Shown here piece by piece: positions 57,275 to 64,000 of a DNA stretch of 64,000 bases. Below the pieces are notes generated by a model that saw only the letters and a program-made list of their open reading frames with translations, was not told the origin of the DNA and made no database searches. Position 1 is the first letter of the stretch; each line of letters opens with the position of its first letter. This DNA is from Flavobacterium phycosphaerae (GTDB taxonomy: Bacteria; Bacteroidota; Bacteroidia; Flavobacteriales; Flavobacteriaceae), in the NCBI RefSeq assembly GCF_010119235.1, contig NZ_JAAATZ010000001.1, positions 2,076,501 through 2,140,500 of the forward strand, written 5' to 3'. The position numbers and the translations under genes are program-made.

Positions 57275-58486
57275 TTATTTATAAGTAGGTCGATTCTTTT
57301 TAATGTTGTCATTTTCATATTCTACTAATGGGAAATAATCTTTAAAGCTCAAGCCATATAGAAATTCACCTGAAATATTTTTAATCAAATTGTATTTAGT
57401 TATCAATTCAAAATCATGTGTTTGGAATTTTGATAAAGATGAGTCGATTTCAGGATCAATTTCCCAAGCGCGTCCTAAAGATGAAAGACTATTGAAAAAC
57501 AAAATGGCCTGCTCGTATGTTGACAATTGAGCACGAAGTGTCTTTATGTAATTATATTTAGCTTTATATGAAATTGTTTCTTGGTTATTTATAAATTTCA
57601 CTGTTTGGAATAAGTGTCTGAAATAATGCCCAAATCTAAATTGATGTCCACCATAATATTTTATGAACTTATTATGATAGTTTTCGGCAATCTCCGGAAA
57701 ATCTCCATCTAAAATTCTTGTTTCTCTCCATCTATAAATTTCTTGTATCGCTTGTCGTCGTCTTGCTCTTGTGCTATGATGTGGAATCATTGACCATTTT
57801 TCAAAAATATCCTCATCATATGCAGGTTTTAATCTAAGATAGTTTATTACATAGTCAATTATTGTATCTCTGTATTTATCTTTGAACATATGTTTCAAGA
57901 TAAGTACACCTTCAGCACTTAGTCCATAGAATACGATGTTATAACAAATGTCTATTCTTGCAAGCTGATAAATGTCAATTTTATTTTTTACTACATAGGG
58001 ATGGTTCAACATTTTTTCTTCATATTCTCTTAAATATATTTGAGGGCTTCGAAATACTGGCTGTAATTCAGTCTTGCAAATAATTATTTGATTAAAAAAC
58101 ACTTTAAAAACGGACTTTCCGGTAAATTTTGATTTACCAATATGTAAAGAGTCATCATTTTCAACTAATTTTTTTCCGTCAAATTCCAATTCAGATACAT
58201 TTTCACGATGTAACTTTATCAAGTCAAAAAAGTTGCTTTCTAAACGTTCTCTTTCAAAAGAATTTTTTTGTTCGGTAAATGTTAGATATAAATAATAAAA
58301 ACCTACTGCAGAAATTAGTGTACCAATAACACCGCCAATAAAATCACCAATCTGCCCAGTAACATCATATTTAATCGGTAATGGATTCCAAAAAGTAATT
58401 CCATCATACCATGTCCTCCCCAAAAGAATAATTGTTATTAGAGCTGATAAACCAGCCGATATCCAGGCAATTTTTTTGTGATTCAT
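57275..58486 (-). CDS. Cassette B: putative phage abortive infection protein (putAbiC family)
   Basis: The 403-residue protein has two N-terminal membrane helices (about 8-25 and 45-70), then a helical cytosolic domain with RLESNFFDLIKLHRENV, YYGGHQFRFGHYFRHLFQTV and KTLRAQLSTYEQAILFFNSL. These are the hallmarks of the putAbiC family named for lactococcal abortive infection, which stops phage by killing or arresting the infected cell. Its position in a mobile cassette fits a defence role. Phage target unknown; the family match is from recalled motifs. Confidence 0.8.
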   Translation of the reverse strand: MNHKKIAWISAGLSALITIILLGRTWYDGITFWNPLPIKYDVTGQIGDFIGGVIGTLISAVGFYYLYLTFTEQKNSFERERLESNFFDLIKLHRENVSELEFDGKKLVENDDSLHIGKSKFTGKSVFKVFFNQIIICKTELQPVFRSPQIYLREYEEKMLNHPYVVKNKIDIYQLARIDICYNIVFYGLSAEGVLILKHMFKDKYRDTIIDYVINYLRLKPAYDEDIFEKWSMIPHHSTRARRRQAIQEIYRWRETRILDGDFPEIAENYHNKFIKYYGGHQFRFGHYFRHLFQTVKFINNQETISYKAKYNYIKTLRAQLSTYEQAILFFNSLSSLGRAWEIDPEIDSSLSKFQTHDFELITKYNLIKNISGEFLYGLSFKDYFPLVEYENDNIKKNRPTYK

Positions 58487-58508
58487 TTGCAGGGGTTTTA
58501 TATGGCTT

Positions 58509-58642
58509 ACTGCTAACGTACCGCGGCTTCGCGTCGGTGGCGGGAAGGTAAGCGGTTAGCTGTAAAGATATGTAAATTTCCTTTCGATTTTCCGTTAAGG
58601 AAAATCGATTGCAGCTATTGCGCGAAACCGCTGTTATAAGCA
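58509..58642 (-). repeat. attC-like site 3 (cassette C)
   Basis: Arms TGCTAAC (left, pairing across cassette B) and GTTATAAGC (right). Nested stems: CGGCTTCGCG/CGCGAAACCG, TAGCTG/CAGCTA and the apex CGATTTTCC/GGAAAATCG around GTTAA. Nearly identical to sites 4, 5 and 7. Confidence 0.8.
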
Positions 58643-58645
58643 GCC

Positions 58646-59134
58646 TTAGTAATTTGGAGTAAAACCAATTTCAAAAATTCCAATAGCACAGCTTTCTCTG
58701 TAACATTCAACACCACAATATATATCTTTGTTATTTGTATTGAATGAAATAATTTTCAAATCTACTTTATCTTCTTTTGATTTTATTCCAAACTTCTTTT
58801 TTAAGTATTCAAAAAAAATCTCTGTCTTTTGACAACCAATACTAACAAGTCTATTTTTCCGAAAACTTAATCTCGCTTTGTCTAAAATTATTGTGTCGTT
58901 TATTTTAAGATTTAAGTATTGAAATTCCGCGTATCCTTCTATATCGTTTGTTTCCTCTATAATTTCCTTTTTCCCTTGGAAGGTTTTATTAAATTCAGAT
59001 ATTGACATACCAATTTTAGCTTTACCAAAACCATTTAATATCTCTTTTTCTCCACTTCGGATGTTATTGTTTTTAGCTTCTTTTTTACAACCTGATAAAA
59101 TTAGAGCCATAATAAAAATCAAATATAACTTCAT
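58646..59134 (-). CDS. Cassette C: small lipoprotein of unknown function
   Basis: The 162-residue protein has a lipobox LILSGC-KKEAK and a mature part with GFGKAKIGMSISEFNKTFQG and YCGVECYRESCAIGIFEIGF. The 'AKIGMSISEFN' start resembles secreted SmpA/BamE-like small folds but I would not assign it. Cassette arms GTTATAAGC/GCTTATAAC are perfectly complementary, and the stop is four bases from site 3. Confidence 0.75.
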   Translation of the reverse strand: MKLYLIFIMALILSGCKKEAKNNNIRSGEKEILNGFGKAKIGMSISEFNKTFQGKKEIIEETNDIEGYAEFQYLNLKINDTIILDKARLSFRKNRLVSIGCQKTEIFFEYLKKKFGIKSKEDKVDLKIISFNTNNKDIYCGVECYRESCAIGIFEIGFTPNY

Positions 59135-59156
59135 TTTACATGAGTGGTTAAAGGTT

Positions 59157-59290
59157 GCTTATAACGTACCGCGGCTTCGCGTCCGTAGCGGGAAGGTAAG
59201 CGGTTAGTTGTAAAGATATGCAAATTTCCTTTCGATTTTCCGTTAAGGAAAATCGATTGCAGCTATTGCGCGAAACCGCTGTTATAGCGC
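59157..59290 (-). repeat. attC-like site 4 (cassette D)
   Basis: Arms GCTTATAAC and GTTATAGCGC, with the same core as site 3 (L arms, TTAGTTG variant, apex GATTTTCC/GGAAAATC). Confidence 0.8.
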
Positions 59291-59297
59291 GTTTTTT

Positions 59298-59552
59298 TTA
59301 AACTTCCCAACCGTTACTTTTCGCTTTTTCTTTTAACTTTTCCAGTTTATCTTTCAGTTCAATTTTAAACTTCTCAAGTTGGATTTCTGTTGCGGAAAAA
59401 TTATCAAACCAATCAAACATTTCATAAAGTTCATGTCTTGAAACTAACTTTGAAATTTCCCTAACTAATTCATCACATTCTGAGTTATAAACTTTAAGAT
59501 TGAAATTTACAATGTCTGTTAATGGATGATCTCCAGGTCCGCCTGCTGCCAT
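59298..59552 (-). CDS. Cassette D: small protein of unknown function, downstream gene
   Basis: The 84-residue protein starts MAAGGPGDHPLTDIVNFNLK and ends in a helix with ELKDKLEKLKEKAKSNGW; cytosolic, no family known to me. It lies nine bases after the 104-residue gene, so both are in one cassette and may work as a pair. Stop is eight bases from site 4. Confidence 0.65.
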   Translation of the reverse strand: MAAGGPGDHPLTDIVNFNLKVYNSECDELVREISKLVSRHELYEMFDWFDNFSATEIQLEKFKIELKDKLEKLKEKAKSNGWEV

Positions 59553-59561
59553 ATTTTATTT

Positions 59562-59876
59562 TTAAACTTTAATTTTTTCCAGTTCACTTTGATTTATTCC
59601 AGCTGCATCTAAATACATTTCGGCAAACTCTTTTGAGTCAATTAGGCAAATTCCGCCAACTGGGTTGAACTCAACATTTTTCACAACAATTCTAAAATTA
59701 AAATTCTGTGAGTTTGCGTTGCCGTTCTTTTCAGTTAGATTTTGGATTTCATGTTTAAATTTTCCATAATCTTCTGCTTCAACAAAATCTCCACCAATTG
59801 CGCCCATACTTTCGTCGATGATTTTAAAATCTACGTTTCCAATTTCTGAATCATCTATATAAATTCGTCCTTTCAT
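59562..59876 (-). CDS. Cassette D: small protein of unknown function, upstream gene
   Basis: The 104-residue protein reads MKGRIYIDDSEIGNVDFKII and SMGAIGGDFVEAEDYGKFKH, with FNFRIVVKNVEFNPVGGICL: beta-rich, no signal peptide. With the next gene it could be a two-gene module such as a toxin/immunity or defence pair, but that is guesswork. The IS30 insertion begins 30 bp upstream, between the gene and the cassette boundary, so its native promoter may have been displaced. Confidence 0.65.
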   Translation of the reverse strand: MKGRIYIDDSEIGNVDFKIIDESMGAIGGDFVEAEDYGKFKHEIQNLTEKNGNANSQNFNFRIVVKNVEFNPVGGICLIDSKEFAEMYLDAAGINQSELEKIKV

Positions 59877-59905
59877 TATTCTGTTAGTTGTATTTTGCAG
59901 GGTGG

Positions 59906-61025
59906 ATTCAAGACCTTAATGCAACATCAGGTCATTTTGGTTATGTTCAAAGTTATTAATTTAGTTTATAATTCTGATATTTTATTTTGCTTATTTCAAT
60001 TTCCATCATATAGTTTGGAGTTTTATAATTAAGCACTTTTCTAGGTCTGTTATTAAGCTTTTCCTGCACGTTTTTGAGTTGTTGTTCAGTTATGTTGTTA
60101 AAGTCTGTTTTCTTTGGGAAATAGCGTCTAATAAGCCCGTTAGTATTTTCGTTGGTTCCTCTTTCCCAGGGCGAGTAAGGATGTGCAAAATAGATATCCA
60201 TTCCGGTTTGTGATGTGAGCCATTTATGATTTGCCATTTCCATTCCGTTGTCATAGGTCATTGATTTTCTAATCTCGGGGTTTAAGCTGTTTAAATGTAC
60301 AGCCATTTGTTGCGTTACAGTTTCTGATTTTCTGTCTTTTAGATACAGAATAAGTGTATATCTGGTTTTTCTTTCCACAACAGTTGCAATGGCACTTTTT
60401 TGTCCAAGTCCAACAATTGTATCACCTTCCCAGTGGCCAATCTCGATTCTATTTTCTACGTGTAATGGTCTTTGTTCAATTGAAACAGCATCATGAATTC
60501 GAACTCTTTTAGTTCCGTACTTTCTGTGCTTTCTTCTTTTAGAATGATTGTAGGGTAGAAGTGCTATTAATTTTCTTCCTAACCTTGATTGACGATGTCT
60601 GTAAATGTGTTGATAAATAGCTTCGTGTGATATTGACATTACAGGATCATTAGGATAAATATCTTTAATACTTCCGGCAATCTGTTCGGGCGAGAAGTCA
60701 CTTAATAATCCTTTATAAACAAATACTTTTAGTTTAAAATGCGTGTTTATTTTATCCAGATTTCTTTTGTTGAGATAGTCTTCTTTTGCGCAAAACTGAG
60801 CTAGCTCTGCATTGTATTTATCAGTTGGTTTGATTACCCATTTTTTGATTTCTCTGTGAATAGAAGATCTGTCTCTTGAGAGTCGTTTAGCGATGTATGA
60901 TATTGATTTGTTTTCCTGTAGTAATGTCTGAATAACGACACGTTCAGCAAGGGTTAAGCGATTACGTTTTGCTTTCATATACAACAAATTTAAAAAATTA
61001 AAAGTGTTGCATTAAGTTATTGAAT
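59906..61025 (-). mobile_element. IS30 family insertion sequence
   Basis: About 1.12 kb. Ends are 21-bp inverted repeats (59906-59926 and 61005-61025) differing at two positions, sharing CTTAATGCAACA. One transposase gene fills it. The 7-bp GCAGGGT occurs at 59897-59903 and 61030-61036, near both ends but not exactly adjacent, so the target duplication is uncertain. It sits inside cassette D, upstream of both genes. Confidence 0.9.
59956..60987 (-). CDS. IS30 family transposase
   Basis: The 343-residue transposase has an N-terminal helix-turn-helix (LTLAERVVIQTLLQENKSIS, RDRSSIHREIKKW) and the DDE catalytic domain: IGHWEGDTIVG (first D), SMTYDNGMEMANH with the second D, and YSPWERGTNENTNGLIRRYFP (shown in parts) with the E, the IS30 signature. 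The frame is intact so the element may be active. Confidence 0.95.
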   Translation of the reverse strand: MLYMKAKRNRLTLAERVVIQTLLQENKSISYIAKRLSRDRSSIHREIKKWVIKPTDKYNAELAQFCAKEDYLNKRNLDKINTHFKLKVFVYKGLLSDFSPEQIAGSIKDIYPNDPVMSISHEAIYQHIYRHRQSRLGRKLIALLPYNHSKRRKHRKYGTKRVRIHDAVSIEQRPLHVENRIEIGHWEGDTIVGLGQKSAIATVVERKTRYTLILYLKDRKSETVTQQMAVHLNSLNPEIRKSMTYDNGMEMANHKWLTSQTGMDIYFAHPYSPWERGTNENTNGLIRRYFPKKTDFNNITEQQLKNVQEKLNNRPRKVLNYKTPNYMMEIEISKIKYQNYKLN

Positions 61026-61045
61026 TTACGCAGGGTTTGAAAAAT

Positions 61046-61180
61046 GCGCTATAACGTACCGCGGCTTCGCGTCCGTAGCGGGAAGGTAAGTGGTTAGCTG
61101 TAAAGATATGTAAATTTCCTTTCGATTTTCCGTTAAGGAAAATCGATTGCAGCTATTGCGCGAAACCGCTGTTAGCAGTA
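61046..61180 (-). repeat. attC-like site 5 (cassette E)
   Basis: Arms GCGCTATAAC and GTTAGCAGTA; the core is nearly the same as site 3, with TAGCTG/CAGCTA and the GATTTTCC apex. Confidence 0.8.
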
Positions 61181-61186
61181 GTAATT

Positions 61187-61711
61187 TTAATCTAATTCCA
61201 AACCATTATAATGACCTTTTTCATCATCAATGATTTTATTACATCTCAATTTTCCAGCATCACTTATTAAGTTCATTTCTCTTTCGAATTTCATTCCGCC
61301 ATCAATGTCAGCTTTCAAATAAATTCTGCCGGCTTTCTTAAAAATTTTGAGTTTGTATTTGTAATGGTCATTGTCGTTTGTGCAAATCTGCCTAAATTGA
61401 TAATAATACTTATTGTCATATGTTACTAAAAAATCATTTTCGCCATATTCCGTTTTGATTTTTCCAGTTTCATTTCCCTTAAATACAATTTTGTCAAACT
61501 TATTACCAAACATTTCTGCGTCACTTTTTCTATTTATTGTGTAATAACCTTGATAAACTATTACTTTTTCAACGTCGAGTTGATTTTCCGTTTCAACTTG
61601 AATTGAAGTCAATTCGATTAATTTAATTCTTTCATTAAATTTAAAAAACAAGAAAACTGAAACTGCCAAAAAGCATAAAATTAATAACCATCTTTTGGCT
61701 TTCTTATTCAT
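61187..61711 (-). CDS. Cassette E: single-span membrane protein, unknown function
   Basis: The 174-residue protein has one N-terminal membrane segment (RWLLILCFLAVSVFLFF) after a basic start MNKKAKR, so the rest is probably periplasmic; YYTINRKSDAEMFGNKFDK and KIFKKAGRIYLKADI are predicted beta strands. No family recognised. Cassette arms GTTAGCAGTA/TACTGCTAAC match exactly, and the stop is seven bases from site 5. Confidence 0.7.
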   Translation of the reverse strand: MNKKAKRWLLILCFLAVSVFLFFKFNERIKLIELTSIQVETENQLDVEKVIVYQGYYTINRKSDAEMFGNKFDKIVFKGNETGKIKTEYGENDFLVTYDNKYYYQFRQICTNDNDHYKYKLKIFKKAGRIYLKADIDGGMKFEREMNLISDAGKLRCNKIIDDEKGHYNGLELD

Positions 61712-61743
61712 AAGTTCTTTTTAAGATTTTCGTCCTGAATTAT

Positions 61744-61883
61744 TACTGCTAACGTTTCGCCGCTTCTCGTCAGTTGCGAACTACGGAACTGCGTACTTTC
61801 GGCTAAGATAGATATTATTGCGAAAACTGAACGTGAACTTACTACAAAATTCGCAATTGCGAGAAACGGCTGTTAGCAGTAGT
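61744..61883 (-). repeat. attC-like site 6 (cassette F), divergent
   Basis: Arms TACTGCTAAC and GTTAGCAGTAG. The L arms are CGCCGCTTCTCG and GCGAGAAACGGC. The interior differs from the main family and I could not find a clean apical stem, though GTTGCGAACT and AATTGCGAG are present. Confidence 0.65.
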
Positions 61884-61887
61884 GTTT

Positions 61888-62355
61888 TTATCTTTCCCAG
61901 TTTTCTGAGATAGTATCAATCTTAATTAATTCAACATCTCTGTTTTTTACTAAATAACGATACATTGGTGGAAACATTTCTGGACCATCTTTGTCGAAGA
62001 AATAAAACTTTTCAAGTTCTTTATTTCTCTTCTTATTGTAAACCATTTTGGAGCTTAAATTTTCATCATCTCCAACAATAGTTGATTTTAATTCTTCGTC
62101 AAGATACATTCCCCAAAAATTAAATTCTCTATCGGTACCAGTTGATGATCTTACAACATAAAAACATGTATCATTATTTTTTTGATAGAATACTACTGAG
62201 TAAGCGTATTTTCTTTTTTTTGTTTGTTTAGAAGTAGGTATAGGATATGCTATTTGATAATCAATAATTGCTTTTCTGAAATTATCATTTAAGTCTTTAT
62301 TTTTATCAGAACTTATTAGAATAAATGCAAGAAACAGTATAAAGATATTTTTCAT
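61888..62355 (-). CDS. Cassette F: exported or membrane-tethered protein, unknown function
   Basis: The 155-residue protein has an N-terminal hydrophobic segment (MKNIFILFLAFILISSDKN). The place of a lipobox Cys is taken by Ser, so it may be secreted or, if this is a sequencing error, a lipoprotein. It contains YAYSVVFYQKNNDTCFYVVR and MVYNKKRNKELEKFYFFDKD. No family recognised. Its stop is five bases from site 6. Confidence 0.7.
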   Translation of the reverse strand: MKNIFILFLAFILISSDKNKDLNDNFRKAIIDYQIAYPIPTSKQTKKRKYAYSVVFYQKNNDTCFYVVRSSTGTDREFNFWGMYLDEELKSTIVGDDENLSSKMVYNKKRNKELEKFYFFDKDGPEMFPPMYRYLVKNRDVELIKIDTISENWER

Positions 62356-62395
62356 TTGTTGTCTTTTAAGCTTTTCGTCCTTGTTTGGGAAACAT

Positions 62396-62530
62396 TACTG
62401 CTAACGTTCCGCGGCTTCGCGTAGTGGCGGGAAGGTTAGCGGTTAGATGTAAAGATATGCAAATTTCCTTTCGATTTTCCGTTAAAGGAAAATCGATTGC
62501 AGCTATTGCGCGAAACCGCTGTTAGCAGTT
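62396..62530 (-). repeat. attC-like site 7 (cassette G)
   Basis: Arms TACTGCTAAC and GTTAGCAGTT; core as in site 3 with the apex GATTTTCC/GGAAAATC, one extra A in the loop. Confidence 0.8.
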
Positions 62531-62535
62531 GTTTT

Positions 62536-63101
62536 TTATTTTTCCTGAATTTCAATTATGAAATCTTGCTTTTGTTCTGTTGCTTTTAAAATAATTTTGT
62601 CTTCTGCTTGCGATAGTTGCCACCAAAGAGATTTTAACTTAGTAACTATTTTAATTTCATTGTTCATTTTATTAATATTCCATAACGACATTTCTTCTCC
62701 AATTTTATTAAATGATATTAGATAAATTCCTTTTTCTGTTTCTAGTTCTGCAAAATTAAAAACTACATTTTCCAATTCTTTTAAGTTTGGTTCAGATTTA
62801 ATTTCAAACGCATAAATATCACAACATTCTTCTGGTAAATCTAAATCATTCGGCAAATCTTTTTCATTAATATATCTTCTAAATAATGTTATTTTTTCAG
62901 TTTTTATGTAGTCAAGCCATTTATCTGTTTCAACATTATTTTCTTCAACTTCCTTATTCTTTTTTTCTTAAATAAGTTGATGATTAAGACAGTTGGAATT
63001 ACAATCATTGCAAATAGAAATAGAAAAATATTAGCAACTATTTGCTTGGAAAAATCTAAAAAATTATGTCTTCGGTAAGTTTCAATAATTCTAAATTCCA
63101 T
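62536..63101 (-). pseudogene. Cassette G: membrane-anchored protein of unknown function, frameshifted
   Basis: The N-terminal reading (RRHNFLDFSKQIVANIFLFL, one membrane helix) stops at 62904, while the downstream frame continues without a start. Adding one base to the T7 run at 62960-62966 gives KKNKEVEENNVETDKWLDYI and LFRRYINEKDLPNDLDLPEE, then the 62536 gene: 188 residues. The long coding-like bridge shows the shift is a single deletion, likely technical. Function unknown; the soluble part has Trp-rich SLWWQLSQAEDKI. Confidence 0.78.
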
Positions 63102-63136
63102 TAAAGCTTCTTTTTAGTTCTTGGTCGCTCAAAAAT

Positions 63137-63276
63137 AACTGCTAACGTTCCGCGGCTTCACGAAGCTGCGACTTTGGAACTGTGTTTTTTCCGCTAGGAA
63201 AAAACGAATTTAAGAAAAAAAGAAGTTCAAATTACCGTGAACCAGCAGTTTCGTGAAACCGCTGTTAGCGGCTGGC
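63137..63276 (-). repeat. attC-like site 8 (cassette H), divergent
   Basis: Arms AACTGCTAAC and GTTAGCG; L arms CGCGGCTTCACG and CGTGAAACCG, apex GTTTTTTCC-GCTA-GGAAAAAAC. The GCTA loop is shared with site 2. Confidence 0.75.
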
Positions 63277-63296
63277 TGTCTCAATTTTTATGGTAA

Positions 63297-63982
63297 TTAA
63301 ATCTTTGTAAATTTTTTGGTAACTGTTTTACCTTCAGAATATAGTTTCATCAAATAAATCCAGAAGCAAAATCAGAAATATTAATAACGTCGAAACCAGC
63401 ATTAATAGTTTTGATATTTTGACCGAGGGAATTTAAGATTTCGATTTTGTTAATCACATTATTCTGAAAATTGACAAATAGTTTGGAGTCAGTTGGATTT
63501 GGGTATATTACAGTTTGCTTTAAATCAAAATTTGGAGAATTAAGTTGAGAATTTCCAAATACATAATTATTAAAAATTGGTGTAGAAATAAGCAAACTCA
63601 TATTATTACCTTCTCCAGAAATGAAATATTGTCCACCAGATTGTAAAAGAGAAAAAAATGAGCCTTCAAGTGACATATGTTCAGAAGGACTACAAATCAA
63701 CAAGGTTCCTGAAAAATTTTCGAATAATAAAACATCATCAAATGGAGAACTAAAAGTTCCATTGAATGAATTACATGCTCCTATACCATTAAAATTTAAA
63801 GTTTCTGTGAAGGTAATATCAGGAGATATAGTAGGAGTTATTGCGGAAACAGGATGATGTATATTATCATCAGTAGAGTAATAATCGTATAAATACCAAG
63901 TCTGAAATAAATCTGGATTTGGTGTTTGGGAGAAACAATTCATACTGTATATTATCGAGATAAAAGTCACTAAATTTTTCAT
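63297..63982 (-). pseudogene. Cassette H: T9SS type A sorted protein, frameshifted at the C-terminus
   Basis: The protein has a signal peptide (MKNLVTFISIIYSMNCFSQ), a beta-rich body with FNGIGACNSFNGTFSSPF (META/HslJ-like 'CNSFNG'), and a type A sorting domain with VIYPNPTDSKLFVNF and EILNSLGQNIKTI. It is cut at 63350. One extra base at 63356-63358 gives DFASGFYLMKLYSEGKTVTKKFTKI read in pieces, the normal domain end, with a stop at 63297 close to attC site 8 as in the other cassettes. Restored length is 228 residues. Confidence 0.8.
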
Positions 63983-64000
63983 TTTTCTATTGAATTATGT

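Larger units (their letters stand above)
56373..64000 (-). mobile_element. Integron-like gene-cassette array (integrase not in window)
   Basis: Eight leftward units of mostly single genes, A 56373-57137, B 57138-58516, C 58517-59164, D 59165-61054, E 61055-61752, F 61753-62404, G 62405-63145, H from 63146, are separated by structured repeats. In each repeat, the side next to a gene's stop has GTT-type ends complementary to the AAC-type ends upstream of the same gene, as in integron cassettes, where the two parts form one attC after excision. Stop codons lie 4-21 bp from the repeat, starts about 30-50 bp from the next boundary. The orientation puts attI and any integrase right of 64000. No IntI is visible, so it may be a CALIN. 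Confidence 0.8.

Noticed and set aside
56367..63276. Repeats as a CRISPR, MITE or REP family
   Set aside because: Arms match across genes, repeats sit right after stop codons in one orientation, and there are no spacer-like units or transposase tied to them.

Overview
The window looks like chromosome of a Flavobacterium-like member of the Bacteroidota. Supporting signs are a gliding-motility/type IX secretion C-terminal domain, TAnnTTTG promoter boxes with short leaders, low GC, a family-typical purA-fur-rel block, a cobalamin-dependent methylmalonyl-CoA mutase pair and many GIN/DUF families common in that phylum.

Layout. 1-9.2 kb: purA, a Fur regulator and a bifunctional Rel enzyme, then a serine hydrolase, a SpoU-type RNA methyltransferase and a large T9SS-exported protein. 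9.3-22.1 kb: a surface-glycan cluster on both strands, with an FdtA/FdtB amino-sugar pair, a hexapeptide acyltransferase, a Wzx-like flippase, at least six glycosyltransferases, an FkbM-like protein and a membrane protein. 22.3-33.2 kb: ftsE, a giant TPR protein with an outer-membrane beta-barrel, a GreA-like protein, and the leftward operon udk-ftsB-mutA-mutB. 33.4-39.3 kb: tRNA-Pro, trxB and a PadR/PspC/GIN envelope-stress-like operon. 39.5-45.4 kb: DUF4442, an SDR protein, grpE-dnaJ and a NatAB-like ABC exporter. 45.5-50.7 kb: a KdpDE-like two-component pair directly upstream of a Kup potassium transporter and an OmpL-like porin. 50.7-56.3 kb: L-serine deaminase, an alcohol dehydrogenase and small accessory genes.

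The most unusual part is 56.37-64 kb: at least eight small leftward transcription units separated by 131-141 bp structured repeats that behave like integron attC sites. Each repeat starts 4-21 bp after a stop codon. Each has a GTT/AAC core, L-box-like inverted arms and, in most, a clear apical hairpin. The outer arm at the start of each unit is complementary to the outer arm of the repeat at the end of that same unit, as expected for integron cassettes. The payload includes a putAbiC-type phage abortive-infection protein, lipoproteins, a T9SS-exported protein and unknowns. One cassette has been hit by an IS30 element. No integrase is in the window; the orientation predicts attI/intI to the right of 64 kb, unless this is an integrase-less cassette cluster (CALIN).

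A second window-wide pattern is seven genes that each need exactly one extra base to read through, six of them inside a homopolymer run of 5-8 (fdtA, a glycosyltransferase, udk, a PspC protein, a DUF4870 protein and two cassette genes). All are deletions and one hits the uridine kinase P-loop, so uncorrected sequencing errors are more likely than real pseudogenes.
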